Shown: positions 9,376 to 19,926, numbered from the stretch's first letter. The stretch: DNA of 64,000 bases from Methanolobus bombayensis (GCF_017873415.1 NZ_JAGGKD010000002.1:248001-312000); one strand, 5' to 3'. A program made the numbers and translations. Notes: a model not told the origin generated them from the sequence alone.

Positions 9376-10161
9376 GTGAAAAAACGATTACTTGATGTGA
9401 TATTTGCTTCTGAAAAACGAAAGGATGTGCTATTGTTCTTGCAGGATGGACCAAAAGAAATGGACACTCTACTTGAGTTATTGGACACAACCAGACATTC
9501 ATTGCTTCCCCAAACGAAGATCCTGAAGGAACATCATCTGATTTTTCAACATGATGACACCTATGAACTAACAAAACTTGGGAAACTTATTGTTGAAAAA
9601 ATGGTTCCTTTACTGAATAACACCGAACTTTTTGATGAGGATATTGATTACTGGGGTACTCATGACTTTGGTTTTATTCCTCCTCACCTACTTGAAAGAA
9701 TAAATGAACTCGGAAATTGTCAAATAATAGAACCTTGTCTGAACGAATTGTATGAACTTAACAACAAATTCCAACAGGAAATTATCAGGTCAGATTCCTT
9801 TCATTTAATTACTCAAATAACTCATCATAACTTTCCTGAGCTATTCGCTGAAATGATTGAAAACAATGTAGAGATTTATGATATAATTAGCCAGGATTTA
9901 TTTGATTCGTTATTAGCAAATCGTTATACAGACTTTAAGAAAATAATAGAAAACGAACTGGTTCACATTTATGTTCATCCTATGGATATTGATTTTATGT
10001 ATATTGGATATAATGATCATAACTTAATGCTGAGTCTATTGACAATAAATGGTGAATTCGATAATAAATATCTACTTTGCGAAGGTTCAGGTACCCTCCA
10101 ATGGGGAAAGGAAGTTTTCGACTACTATTTGGAGAACTCTACGCCAATAACAGAGCTTTAA
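9376..10161 (+). CDS. FilR1-like winged-helix transcriptional regulator
   Basis: The first 80 residues form an ArsR-like winged helix (DVIFASEKRKDVLLFLQDGPKEMDTL and onward). The remaining 170 residues match the methanogen FilR1/DUF1724 sensor domain: DYWGTHDFGFIPPHLLERI, VEIYDIISQDLFDSL and the closing GEFDNKYLLCEGSGTLQWGKEVFDYY. FilR1 proteins act with a partner in Methanothrix filament and methanogenesis control; many copies exist in Methanosarcinales. The start is a GTG at 9376 with GGATGTGA five bases upstream. It is monocistronic, with a promoter in the otherwise empty 9021-9375 stretch. Confidence 0.85.
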   Translation: MKKRLLDVIFASEKRKDVLLFLQDGPKEMDTLLELLDTTRHSLLPQTKILKEHHLIFQHDDTYELTKLGKLIVEKMVPLLNNTELFDEDIDYWGTHDFGFIPPHLLERINELGNCQIIEPCLNELYELNNKFQQEIIRSDSFHLITQITHHNFPELFAEMIENNVEIYDIISQDLFDSLLANRYTDFKKIIENELVHIYVHPMDIDFMYIGYNDHNLMLSLLTINGEFDNKYLLCEGSGTLQWGKEVFDYYLENSTPITEL

Positions 10162-10347
10162 ACACAATATATTTTTTTATAAACAACTAAATGATACACA
10201 ACCACCACTTGTGCTTTTAGAACAAATGTGCACAGAGACTTCCCATTATAAGAATTGTAGTAGCTTAGTTAGAGTTAAAGAAAAGGCTTTCTAATAACCA
10301 AATTTTAATAAGTGATTGGAAATTTTCATACAAACGAAGTGATTATT

Positions 10348-10770
10348 TTGAAAAAAATGAATATAGATGAAATTCGGGAATATCTGCTGGAAAGTCCGCG
10401 TACCGGTAAGCTTGCCACTCTGAAAAAAGATGGAAGTCCACATGTGTCTCCTATATGGTTTGATTTGGACGATAATGGAAATATCGTTTTTATAACCAGG
10501 GATGGATATCTGAAAAATGAAAATATTCGACAAGATCCAAGAGTTGCTTTATGTGTTGATGATGAGCAGCCACCATTCTCTTATGTGATTGTTGAAGGCA
10601 GGGTCTCAATTCCTGAGAACCAGAAACCTCTCAAATATTGGTCTGCTCGCATAAGTGGTAGATATATGGATGATGAAAACTATGCTAAACGATATAGTGC
10701 TGAAACTGGATACTCTCTGGTAATATTGAAGCCGACTAAAATTCTTGGATATACTAATATTACTGATTAA
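10348..10770 (+). CDS. PPOX-class F420/flavin-dependent oxidoreductase
   Basis: The 140-residue protein has the split beta-barrel pattern of pyridoxamine-phosphate-oxidase-like enzymes: RTGKLATLKKDGSPHVSPIWF, IVFITRDGYLKNENIRQDPRVALCVDD and YVIVEGRVSI. Many archaeal members of this size use coenzyme F420 rather than FMN; which one is used here cannot be told from sequence alone. A TTG at 10348 follows GAAGTGAT at ideal distance; an ATG at 10357 is the alternative. Confidence 0.78.
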   Translation: MKKMNIDEIREYLLESPRTGKLATLKKDGSPHVSPIWFDLDDNGNIVFITRDGYLKNENIRQDPRVALCVDDEQPPFSYVIVEGRVSIPENQKPLKYWSARISGRYMDDENYAKRYSAETGYSLVILKPTKILGYTNITD

Positions 10771-10807
10771 TCTTCTTCTCTCAGTTATCAGCCTATTGAA
10801 GGATAAA

Positions 10808-10936
10808 ATGGATAATTCACTCAGTTTAAAACCTTCAGGAGCTAAGAAGATTATTGAAGAGTTTAATTACTGGATGAATAAGAAGGTAGCTTGCAAAGAA
10901 GATTTTAAGCCTGTGCTTCATCCCAGTACTGATTAA
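10808..10936 (+). pseudogene. Second C-terminal gene remnant (paralogue of 5114-5185)
   Basis: A 42-residue open frame containing PSGAKKIIEEFNYWMNKKVA, clearly related to the fragment at 5114-5185. Here the stop after KKVA is lost and reading continues into the converging flavodoxin-like gene. It may be a relic rather than a functional small protein. Confidence 0.45.
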
Positions 10937-11600
10937 CACCCTCTATAAATTCATCATCACTTATCAGTTCGGCATGAATACTTTTAATTATGTCTTCTGA
11001 AACCTGACCTTCGTTTACCATTTCTTTGCCGGCTTCTCGCAGCGCATCATAAAATTCGTTTATTCTTTTTTTGACATTTTCATCAGGCCATTCCTCTAAT
11101 ACTCCTCCACTATTTCGGTAGACTTCCAGTACGGGATTCTGAGACGCCATATATGCTTTGAATAGATCAAAATTGTGTTCTCCGGGAAATCCTGCATTTG
11201 CAATCATAAAAAAACGTGGATAGTGCATTCTTTCCTCGTGATAACAGCCTCCATCTTCATTTTTGTGAATGTGTGGAGTTGCAGTAGGTAGCAGCCTTTC
11301 ATTGAATTTTTTTAATATTGAGGTCATGAATAATCCATAGACTGGAGTGGCCATTCCTACATAATCCGATTCATAAAAAATATCTATAAGATCAGACATA
11401 TCGTCATCGATTACACATTTTCCGGGAGTTTTAGTCCAGCAACTAAAACAACCACAACAATGATTGATATTATACTCAGTCAGGAATATTTCTTCTGTCT
11501 GAGCACCTGCTTGTCTGGCCCCCTCCAATAAAGGATCAACAATTCGATGGGAATTGCTTTTCCTTCCTCTGGGACTACCATTAAAAACAGTTATTTTCAT
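10905..11600 (-). CDS. NAD(P)H-dependent FMN reductase / flavodoxin-like protein
   Basis: The 231-residue protein opens with MKITVFNGSPRGRKSNS, the phosphate loop of the flavodoxin fold, followed by a cysteine cluster CCGCFSCW with a later GKCVIDDDM, as in iron-sulfur-flavoprotein-like reductases, and TPVYGLFMTSILKKFNERL for flavin binding. It probably binds FMN and reduces quinone-like or other acceptors in the cytoplasm; an iron-sulfur cluster cannot be confirmed. ATG 11600 is preceded by GGAGAATTAAT. Its 3' end overlaps a gene remnant on the other strand by 32 bases. Confidence 0.82.
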   Translation of the reverse strand: MKITVFNGSPRGRKSNSHRIVDPLLEGARQAGAQTEEIFLTEYNINHCCGCFSCWTKTPGKCVIDDDMSDLIDIFYESDYVGMATPVYGLFMTSILKKFNERLLPTATPHIHKNEDGGCYHEERMHYPRFFMIANAGFPGEHNFDLFKAYMASQNPVLEVYRNSGGVLEEWPDENVKKRINEFYDALREAGKEMVNEGQVSEDIIKSIHAELISDDEFIEGVNQYWDEAQA

Positions 11601-11847
11601 ATTAATTCTCCTATTTTGGGTTTTGTAGAGAAACTCTCCTCTAACTTTAATTGAAATATAATCTTATAAAAAGAAATGTATTTCAGGCATTTGCTCGCAC
11701 TAAAAATGCAATTTCTATCTCAGTGATTATTCAAATGAGGATCTCTACAAAGCCCAGAATTTGATATTTATTAAAATAACTATTGAAAGGCATCTTCAAA
11801 TATCTCTATATACTACAAAAAAATGATATCTACACAGGGGAATTTTT

Positions 11848-14800
11848 ATGTGGGCCTATAAAAGTACTAATAGTTTGGAAATTGAACAATTAAGATATAA
11901 AAACCCAGTCATTTTATTTTTAAAGTTATTTACAATTGCTTTATTGATTTTTCTCTTCCTTCCACCAGCATCAGCATTTTCTGGTGGTGATGGCTCAGAA
12001 ACAAATCCATATCAGATATCTAATGTCTATGAGTTGCAGGACATGAACCAGAATCTGACTGCAAATTATGTACTGATCAATGACATTGATGCAAGCGCTA
12101 CATCTGAATGGAACGATGGCGCTGGGTTTGAACCTGTTGGGAATTACAAAACACATCTTCAATTCACAGGTTCTTTGAAAGGAAACAACCACAGTATTAA
12201 TGATTTATACATCAACAGGTCTTCATCTTTTTATGTAGGATTATTTGGATATACTGGACAGGGTTCTAAAATCAAATACGTTGGCCTTACAGAATTTAAT
12301 GTTACGGGGAATTACTATGTTGGAGGTCTTGCTGGATATAACAATGGTGGCATCATCAGCGATTCACATTCTACTGGAGAAATTACTGGAAGAAATAATG
12401 TAGGTGGATTAATTGGTCACAATGATGGTGGTACGATAACCGATTTGTCTTCTTCCGGAGAAATTACCGGATATTTACATGTTGGTGGAATTGTTGGGTA
12501 TAATGATAATGGAGTAGTAAGTTGTTCCTATTCAGATGTAAATATTACACAAGGTTCTGAGGTAGGAGGCCTTATCGGAGTAAACAATCATGGTAGTAGA
12601 ATTACTTCTTCACATTCTACTGGAAACATTTCTGGATACGATACAGTAGGTGGACTCGTTGGAGGGAATTGTGATAGCGAAGTCATCAATTCCTATTCTA
12701 CTGGAAATGTCACTGGAGATATGCATATTGGTGGACTCGTTGGAACTAATGGATGGTCCGGGCATGATGGATGCATAATAGATTCTTATTCTACAGGAGA
12801 TGTTTCTGGAAATGGTCGTATAGGTGGATTGGTTGGAAGGAATTGGTACGGAGAAATAGAAAATTCCTATTCTACAGGTGAAGTTACGGGGTATTATTTT
12901 GTCGGTGGACTTCTTGGATATAATGAAGGTGGCACACTAAGCAGAACCAATTCCACTGGAATGGTCATTGGCGATAATCATGTGGGAGGGCTTGTTGGAT
13001 GGAACTATAATGATGCCATAATAGCGAACTCATATTCTATGGGAGAAGTAATTGGAAACTACTATATCGGCGGGCTTGTTGGCCAGAACTCAGGATCAAT
13101 TATATCTGATTCTTATTCCAGAGGAAATGTTAGTGCAAATAATAGTGCAGGTGGTCTTGTTGGTTACAATACTGGCAGTGGCACAATAAGCAATTCAGAT
13201 TCTTCTGGTGAAGTTTTAGGAAAGGAACGGGTAGGTGGCTTAGTTGGATCCAGTAGATATGCTACGACAATAGATTCCCATTCTATTGGAAATGTTTTTG
13301 GAGTTGATGAGGTAGGTGGACTTGTAGGACATAGTTATCAATCAATTCTTGAAAATACCTATTCCACTGGTGCAGTTTCGGGAAATAATATGGTGGGAGG
13401 CCTTGTTGGGTATACTCAATCTTTAGGAGGATATAAAACATCGATAATAAGTAGTTCATGTTCCTCCGGACATGTCAGTGGAAATGATCAGGTAGGAGGA
13501 TTTATTGGATCTAATAGCCTGACTGCAATAAACAACACATATTCTATTGGAGACGTTATAGGGAACGATCAGGTAGGGGGATTTATAGGATGTAATATGT
13601 TCGGTCCAATGACCATAGGCAATTCATATTCTATAGGGGAAGTTTCAGGAAATAGCAGAGTAGGTGGTTTTGTCGGAAGGCATTGGTATAATGCAACGAT
13701 AAATGATTCTTACTGGAACACTGAAACATCAGGTCAGTCAACAAGTGCAGGTGGGGAAGCTCGAACCATTATTGAAATGAAATATCCTTACATGTCTAAT
13801 ACTTACGTTAACTGGGATTTTGAGAATATATGGTCTATTCATCCTGATATTAATGATGGATACCCATATTTACGTGTATTCATTGATAGAGATATGCCAT
13901 CAACACCAACAGATCTCTCTTTTGACAAAGGTAATTTCTATGTAAATTGGTCATGGAATTCCGGTGCAAATACGGATTCGTTCAATGTCAGTGTAAATGG
14001 TATCTGGCATAATGGGACAACATATCATTATTTTAATGACACACCGTTAGACTCACATGGAACATCTTCAATAGTCGTCTATGCGTTCAATAAAAGCAAG
14101 AATACCCTATCAAGGCCCGTTTCATCAAGTGTTCAATTGGATAATAATCCTATTACAATCACAGGGCTTTCTGATATTGAAATAAATGAAGGAGAGGCAG
14201 TGTATATCAATGCGGATTTTGAAGACCTGGACGGTGATGTGCCATTCTTCAATTGTTCCAGAAAAGACCTTTTCCAGGGTTTCAATAATAAAACCGGTGT
14301 AGGTTCGTGGGTTACCGGGCAGGATGATGCAGGTGTCTATGATATACTTTTTGAAGTCACTGATGGTTATGGATCAACAGATTCCCAGTGTATTAGTATT
14401 ATTGTAAAAGATTATCCTGAAGAACCGGAGTTTGTTTTTACAATTACAGATGATGTCGATAAAACATCACTTGGTTCAGAGTTAATATATGAGATTAGTT
14501 TGAAGAACACAGGAAGTATTGAACTTACAAATGTTTCAATTCGCAACCCTCTTCCTTCTGAATTGAATTTTATATCGGCACCCAATGCCAAATTCAATTC
14601 GAGCACCAAATGTGTGATTATAGATTTGGGAGCTTTATCTTCAGGTGAGTCTGTAAAGTTCCTTATTACAACAAAAGCAGTAGTATGTGGTACTATAATT
14701 AATTCTGCAATAATGAACTGTGAGCAGCATGAGTCTGCTTCTTGTTCAGATAAAACTGAGGTTGTTGACAATGAAGAAATACCTGAGTTTTCAACAATAG

Positions 14801-14859
14801 TCATACCTATGTTAATTATAGTTGGAATTGCACTGGTATTTACAAGGAAGAAGGAATAA
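11848..14859 (+). CDS. GLUG-repeat surface protein with PEF-CTERM tail
   Basis: This 1003-residue secreted protein has a signal peptide ending near PPASAFSGG, then about 17 GLUG repeats (roughly residues 95-625; core VGGLVGxNxGGxIxxSYSTGxVxG) that should stack as a parallel beta-helix. After a short linker come an Ig/cadherin-like region (about 685-850) and a DUF11-type repeat (about 868-970; YEISLKNTGSIELTNVSIRNPL). It ends EIPEFSTIV, a hydrophobic helix and RKKE, the PEF-CTERM sorting signal, so it should be handled by the same archaeosortase as the protein at 4463. A role in adhesion is inferred from the repeat type only. Confidence 0.88.
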   Translation: MWAYKSTNSLEIEQLRYKNPVILFLKLFTIALLIFLFLPPASAFSGGDGSETNPYQISNVYELQDMNQNLTANYVLINDIDASATSEWNDGAGFEPVGNYKTHLQFTGSLKGNNHSINDLYINRSSSFYVGLFGYTGQGSKIKYVGLTEFNVTGNYYVGGLAGYNNGGIISDSHSTGEITGRNNVGGLIGHNDGGTITDLSSSGEITGYLHVGGIVGYNDNGVVSCSYSDVNITQGSEVGGLIGVNNHGSRITSSHSTGNISGYDTVGGLVGGNCDSEVINSYSTGNVTGDMHIGGLVGTNGWSGHDGCIIDSYSTGDVSGNGRIGGLVGRNWYGEIENSYSTGEVTGYYFVGGLLGYNEGGTLSRTNSTGMVIGDNHVGGLVGWNYNDAIIANSYSMGEVIGNYYIGGLVGQNSGSIISDSYSRGNVSANNSAGGLVGYNTGSGTISNSDSSGEVLGKERVGGLVGSSRYATTIDSHSIGNVFGVDEVGGLVGHSYQSILENTYSTGAVSGNNMVGGLVGYTQSLGGYKTSIISSSCSSGHVSGNDQVGGFIGSNSLTAINNTYSIGDVIGNDQVGGFIGCNMFGPMTIGNSYSIGEVSGNSRVGGFVGRHWYNATINDSYWNTETSGQSTSAGGEARTIIEMKYPYMSNTYVNWDFENIWSIHPDINDGYPYLRVFIDRDMPSTPTDLSFDKGNFYVNWSWNSGANTDSFNVSVNGIWHNGTTYHYFNDTPLDSHGTSSIVVYAFNKSKNTLSRPVSSSVQLDNNPITITGLSDIEINEGEAVYINADFEDLDGDVPFFNCSRKDLFQGFNNKTGVGSWVTGQDDAGVYDILFEVTDGYGSTDSQCISIIVKDYPEEPEFVFTITDDVDKTSLGSELIYEISLKNTGSIELTNVSIRNPLPSELNFISAPNAKFNSSTKCVIIDLGALSSGESVKFLITTKAVVCGTIINSAIMNCEQHESASCSDKTEVVDNEEIPEFSTIVIPMLIIVGIALVFTRKKE

Positions 14860-14967
14860 GCTATCTTTTCCTTTTTCACAGGTTCACCTTTTTATTTTTT
14901 GTACATGTTATTTGCAAAAAACTGTCATTACTTAGTATTATCTTGTGAAGTATGGAGCATGTTCTTA

Positions 14968-17900
14968 TTATGTCGTGATCCTTTTGTACAGAACAGGGAG
15001 TGTTTCAGGTAGTTTCCTGGCATCATCTATTATAGTGTAACCAATGTTGGAAAAAATGTTGTCCAGATATTCTCCGGGATTTGAGTCTACTGTGATGCAG
15101 AACAAATGCATTCCCATGGCATTCACTTCCTGTATTGCTATCTTTGTATCCTCTTCCGCCAGACTTCCCTGATAGGCTCCTTCACCTTTGCATGTGTCGT
15201 AGGGTTCACCATCTGATAGCAGTATTATCATTTTTGTCTTCGCATCGACTTTTTCAAGCTTACGGATGGAATGTCGGATAGCCGGACCAAGCCGCGTATT
15301 TGATACCGGCTCCAGGATACTTATCCTCTTTGCAACAGTATCTGACATCTTTTCATCAAAACTTTTGATAACAAAATATTCAACTCCATTGCGTCTGTGA
15401 CCCGAAAAAGCATTTATAGCGTATTTGTCACCAATACTTTCAAGTGCATGGATCATAATTACAAGCGCATCCTTCTCCACGTCAATTATAGTTCTTTTTC
15501 CTTCATCCAGTCTTTTGCTGGTTGAGGCACTTACATCCACAAGGAAAAGAGTTGCAACGTCCCTCTTTTGTTTATCCCATCTGACATAGGATCTGTCATC
15601 AGGATTGACACCACATTTCTTTTCGATAAGTGAATCTATAACTTTATCTATATCTATCTCTGTGCCGTCAGTTTGCTGTCTCAGTTTCAGGAAATCCACC
15701 GGTTTCATTACACTGAAAATATGCTTTATGAGCGCAATTTCATTGTGGTAACGCCTGATGGCATCCGTATAATAATACGTAGTACCTCCTGCAGGTTCTA
15801 TTTCATTTACGGTACACCATCCGGATTTGTAATCATTGATAACAAAATCCCATTCATCATATCTGTAATTACCAAGTATGTTCCAGTTCTTTTCAATGGC
15901 GTAAGTTGCCTGTACTCTTTCCTCTCTCTCATTTTTATCTTGATTTTTTTCCTTTTCTTCAGAAACTTTAGTCCCGGTTTCCGGAATAAAGTTGCTGATT
16001 ACATTTTCAGAAATCGTTTGATTCTGTATTCTTTTCTTTTCGCAGATATCTATACCAGCACCACGATACTCTATGTTCTTCAGCATTCTGTATTCTTTCT
16101 TTTCCAGAGGACCTGAAATTTCATCCAGTATTCTGTATATTTCAAAAGTCACATCAAGGGAATCAAGAATGGATGAATCAGAACTTAGCAGTCTGGTATT
16201 GAGAAGATGACGTACCTTATTGAGAACAGGTTTATATTTTTCCATCAATTCAAAAGCAGGTTCATTTTCTGTCGAAAGCCATAGCACCGACTCCACGAAA
16301 ATTTCCAGATCTCCTGTAGCTTCAGGTCTTGGTACTAACATTTTATGCCGGATTTTTTCAAGTTCCTGGCGAATACCTCTGTATCGGTCCATTATCATGT
16401 ATTCAATACGCGCATCTTCAAGAATACCAAACATGGTTGCTGCCAGAACAGTATGTGGGAACATTCCTATAATATCTTTAATATCCATATTCCGGTTATT
16501 TGTTTCAATATCTGAACCCGTCTTTTTATTACCTTGCTCCGGATATGTATATAGGTCTGATATTTTCTTTATTATCCCGGATGCTTCTTTCAGAGATATT
16601 TTAGTTGAGCTGAAAAGAACGTGTCCTATTTCATGCATAACACTCAGTTTATAGATATGGAAATTGTCATTGAAATCTCCATAGATGTCCATTTTTGGTG
16701 CCAGGTAGATAGTTCTGCCCGAAACTAAAGGATTTATATCAATACTTTCCTTCCCGATGGATAGCTCTTTGCGGGAACGGATACTAAAGCTCACACCTGC
16801 AAGCCCCAGTCCATAATAGTGAAGGATACCTGACACTTTTCTGAGATCAACCGAACCTGTGAGTTTTTCAATAAAGTCCTTTGAGCCTTTTGATCTGAGT
16901 GAAAAATACGGTCTTCCCAGTAATGTTTTCTCCTCTGAGATTAACAGTCCGTTCAATGCCCATTCTTCCAGTTCACTTATACCCAGATCAGAGAGCAGCA
17001 AAGGAGAATGTGAAAAATAGTCCACTGCAAGTCTTTTATCAAGTTCGTGTATTTTTACTCCTATTCCGGCCCATTTCTTTATCTCCGAAGTTTCCAGTTC
17101 ATCGATGGCCTTTGGGAGATTCCCGATAAAAGCACTGACAAGTATTCTTTCTTTGTTGAGTAAAATTGTTGCCATTTTAAGGATCTCTTCATGTACTGAA
17201 GAAGAGCGATTTCTGAAAACAGCCAACGAGTCCCTGTAATAACCAGAACCATAAACAGAGCTCTCAGCTGAAATTTCTTCACCGATGCTTATCCATTTAT
17301 TGAATCGGGTCTCATTGAGTATTCTCAAAACTTCAGGAGAATATTCAAAAAAGCTTTCAACACATTCAGGATTGATAATTGCAAGATGAATTCCTATGTC
17401 AATTAAATATGCACGTTCACTTTTTCTTGTGCGTTGAACATTCTCTTTTAGTCTTTTACAACTGCCTTGAACGAATTTCTGAAAAGCCATTCCCTTACCT
17501 GAAAGTTTATCCGAACCTTTAGCCATCCATTCCTCTATCTCTTCAATATCGATAACTTTGAGAATCTCCGGACTTTCTTTCAGAAAGGAAACTGCTGCTT
17601 TGGTATCAATTTCAGAAATTTCAAAAGCAAGACCTATCCATCTATCATAACTATTATCATCGAGAAAAGAAACAACACGGTATGCATTATCGAACAATGC
17701 CATTGAAGGAGTTTCTCCATGTTCCAGTAATATATCTATTGAAGTAAGGACTGTCCTGGTTTTAGATTCAGGAACTGATGAGAACATTTTTTTACTATTA
17801 TTAAGCATATCAACGGCAAGTTTCCAGTTTTTCTGAAGCATTTTTTCAATTATCAGGCAGAAGTACCGAAGATCTTCTTGAATAAAAAGTTCTGTCAATA

Positions 17901-18432
17901 TGGAAAGATTCTGAAAGTACGACTCTGCAACGTTTACGTTCATTGTCCCTAGCTTTTCCCCATATGAAACAAGATCTTTAAATTCTGTGTAATCAATTTC
18001 AATTAAGACATTTCCGCTGTTTTTAAAATAAGATATTGGGATTTTTTTGTTTTTCCCTTCAATAGAAAGTCCTATGGTAGTCCATATGTTAAGAAGCTTC
18101 AAGCCACCGGCTTCAATTATCACTGGAGACGAATCAATAAAATCCTCGGCACAGAATATACTAAATCTTGATACTTCAGACAGTGCAGACAACCAGCTTT
18201 CGAATTCATGATTGCTGGTATGTTTGTAGACATAGGGTGCTGATCTCAAATAGGCTAATAGAAGTCTCTTTCCTTTTTTTATAGTCCTGGTTCCCTGTTC
18301 CAGTACAGTTTTTACTTCATCATAAGAAAAGTTTTCAAAATTTGCAACTATTGTTTCTATCCTATCTTTCTGAATTTTCGGATAATAATAACTGATCAAT
18401 TTTGAAATTTCATCTCTGTTTGTATTATTCAT
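14968..18432 (-). CDS. NorD-like VWA-domain protein
   Basis: This 1154-residue protein has about 900 residues of helical repeat sequence followed by a von Willebrand factor A domain at about 945-1150. The MIDAS signature is visible: DVSAST, a later TRLGPAIRHSI and LSDGEPYD. The arrangement (GDKYAINAFSGHRRNGVEYFVIKSFDE) matches NorD/CbbO proteins, which with a MoxR-type AAA ATPase (NorQ/CbbQ) insert metals or remodel target enzymes. No MoxR gene is adjacent. A segment near residue 580 (SVMHEIGHVLFSS) carries an HEIGH zinc-protease-like motif, an unusual addition. It is monocistronic; there is no strong Shine-Dalgarno. Confidence 0.8.
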   Translation of the reverse strand: MNNTNRDEISKLISYYYPKIQKDRIETIVANFENFSYDEVKTVLEQGTRTIKKGKRLLLAYLRSAPYVYKHTSNHEFESWLSALSEVSRFSIFCAEDFIDSSPVIIEAGGLKLLNIWTTIGLSIEGKNKKIPISYFKNSGNVLIEIDYTEFKDLVSYGEKLGTMNVNVAESYFQNLSILTELFIQEDLRYFCLIIEKMLQKNWKLAVDMLNNSKKMFSSVPESKTRTVLTSIDILLEHGETPSMALFDNAYRVVSFLDDNSYDRWIGLAFEISEIDTKAAVSFLKESPEILKVIDIEEIEEWMAKGSDKLSGKGMAFQKFVQGSCKRLKENVQRTRKSERAYLIDIGIHLAIINPECVESFFEYSPEVLRILNETRFNKWISIGEEISAESSVYGSGYYRDSLAVFRNRSSSVHEEILKMATILLNKERILVSAFIGNLPKAIDELETSEIKKWAGIGVKIHELDKRLAVDYFSHSPLLLSDLGISELEEWALNGLLISEEKTLLGRPYFSLRSKGSKDFIEKLTGSVDLRKVSGILHYYGLGLAGVSFSIRSRKELSIGKESIDINPLVSGRTIYLAPKMDIYGDFNDNFHIYKLSVMHEIGHVLFSSTKISLKEASGIIKKISDLYTYPEQGNKKTGSDIETNNRNMDIKDIIGMFPHTVLAATMFGILEDARIEYMIMDRYRGIRQELEKIRHKMLVPRPEATGDLEIFVESVLWLSTENEPAFELMEKYKPVLNKVRHLLNTRLLSSDSSILDSLDVTFEIYRILDEISGPLEKKEYRMLKNIEYRGAGIDICEKKRIQNQTISENVISNFIPETGTKVSEEKEKNQDKNEREERVQATYAIEKNWNILGNYRYDEWDFVINDYKSGWCTVNEIEPAGGTTYYYTDAIRRYHNEIALIKHIFSVMKPVDFLKLRQQTDGTEIDIDKVIDSLIEKKCGVNPDDRSYVRWDKQKRDVATLFLVDVSASTSKRLDEGKRTIIDVEKDALVIMIHALESIGDKYAINAFSGHRRNGVEYFVIKSFDEKMSDTVAKRISILEPVSNTRLGPAIRHSIRKLEKVDAKTKMIILLSDGEPYDTCKGEGAYQGSLAEEDTKIAIQEVNAMGMHLFCITVDSNPGEYLDNIFSNIGYTIIDDARKLPETLPVLYKRITT

Positions 18433-18635
18433 GTATGCGTGTCATCAAAAATCTTTTTCATCATACTAATCTTGGTTTTTTGACCTTATATCTTCTGTGC
18501 ATGCTATTTCATATATGGCATCTCAAAGGTTAGAATCATGACTGAATTCGCCGCACGATCGGAAATTTATACAAAAAGATGCAAATACTAACAGAACATT
18601 TTTATGCAACCAATAATCCAGGTTTGATGCGGTAG

Positions 18636-19073
18636 ATGAAAAATATGAAAAAAACAATAATGATAACAGTGGTACTGGCAGTTCTTCTGACTTGCGGATG
18701 TGCGGGTATCGGAAGCACTCCGACAAAAACAGTGGAAAACTTTGCATCAGAATTCAGCCTGGAAAATTATGATGCCTGTTATGATATGATGTCAGCAGCT
18801 TATAAAGAGGAAACTTCTCTCTCTGATTTCGTAGATATCTGTAAAGATGTAAATCCTGATAAGTATGAGTTCATAGAAGTGACCAACGAATATGTTAATG
18901 AAAATACGGCAGTAGTTGATGTACTTGTTAATGAGTCCTCTGTTAGTATTAAATTCTCACTTGAGAACTTAATTGAGGTAGAACCAGAATACAATGAGGT
19001 AACAAAAGAAATTGATCTTGTAAAACAGGAAGATGAGTGGAAACTCAAAGAATTCCCATACGTACTTACCTGA
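18636..19073 (+). CDS. Small lipoprotein, DUF4878-like
   Basis: The 145-residue protein has a lipobox (LLTCGC) and one compact domain (TPTKTVENFASEFSLENYDACYDMMS ... WKLKEFPY) resembling the NTF2-like fold of DUF4878 lipoproteins. It is probably exposed on the outer membrane face. Function is unknown. It is followed by a small membrane protein and a reductase on the same strand. Confidence 0.7.
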   Translation: MKNMKKTIMITVVLAVLLTCGCAGIGSTPTKTVENFASEFSLENYDACYDMMSAAYKEETSLSDFVDICKDVNPDKYEFIEVTNEYVNENTAVVDVLVNESSVSIKFSLENLIEVEPEYNEVTKEIDLVKQEDEWKLKEFPYVLT

Positions 19074-19197
19074 AACACATAAATTAAGATTCTGTAAAGT
19101 CGGAAGAAGTTAATTGCTATCTTCCTTTCCTGTACAGAGGACTTATTAGTGACTTTTGAATGAAACCTAAATAAAAATTAACGATAAGAAGAAATTC

Positions 19198-19383
19198 ATG
19201 AACTCTAAAAAAGCAGTATTTTTGGATATTGCAATTTCGGTTTTTTTTGCACTTGCAATAATCATCTCAGATTTTTTACTTGAAGGTACACAATACGGTC
19301 AGATAGCAATGTACATACTTATTGCCATGTGGTTTATTCCTTTTGTGTATTTAACAACAGCAGCAGTAAAAGAAGACAAATAA
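19198..19383 (+). CDS. Small two-helix membrane protein
   Basis: This 61-residue protein has two hydrophobic helices (about 8-27 and 35-54) joined by a short polar loop with LLEGTQYGQ. No family recognised. It lies 27 bases before the reductase gene and may share its transcript. Confidence 0.6.
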   Translation: MNSKKAVFLDIAISVFFALAIIISDFLLEGTQYGQIAMYILIAMWFIPFVYLTTAAVKEDK

Positions 19384-19410
19384 TTTTCTTCTTATTAATT
19401 GTAGGTTCAA

Positions 19411-19926
19411 ATGAGAAAAGTTATCTTGCTAATAACATGTAGCTTAGACGGCTTCATAGCATCAGAAGATGGCAACGTTGACTGGCTTGTAGGGGATGAG
19501 GAATATGATTTTGATACATTCCTTGCTGCAATCGATACACTGCTCATGGGGTACAATACTTATCATCAGGTAATTGGTTTTGGAGACTGGCCATATGAAG
19601 ATAAAGAATGTTATGTATTCACAAAACAGCATCTGACTTCTGAAGACAGCAACGTGATATTTTCAGATAGGCCTGTGAAGACTACTGAAAGTCTGATTCA
19701 GGAAGATGGAAAGGCCATATGGGTTGTAGGCGGTGCTTCTATAATCTCTTTACTTCTTAATAGCGGACTTATCAATGAGCTAAGAATAGTAATACAACCT
19801 ATTATTCTTGGAAAAGGAATACCGCTTTTCAAGGACATTAAGGATAACATAAAACTTGATCTAAGCTCTTCACATGAATATGAGTCAGGTATCGTGGAAC
19901 TTGTCTATCAGTTACATAAAGTGTAA
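19411..19926 (+). CDS. Dihydrofolate reductase / RibD C-terminal domain family protein
   Basis: The 171-residue protein follows the RibD C-terminal pattern: ITCSLDGFIASEDGNVDWL, LLMGYNTYHQV, AIWVVGGASIISLLLNSGLINELRI and PIILGKGIPLF. Stand-alone proteins of this type are NADPH-dependent reductases of pterin- or pyrimidine-like substrates; the true substrate is not predictable here. It probably is not the folate enzyme itself, as methanogens use methanopterin. Confidence 0.82.
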   Translation: MRKVILLITCSLDGFIASEDGNVDWLVGDEEYDFDTFLAAIDTLLMGYNTYHQVIGFGDWPYEDKECYVFTKQHLTSEDSNVIFSDRPVKTTESLIQEDGKAIWVVGGASIISLLLNSGLINELRIVIQPIILGKGIPLFKDIKDNIKLDLSSSHEYESGIVELVYQLHKV

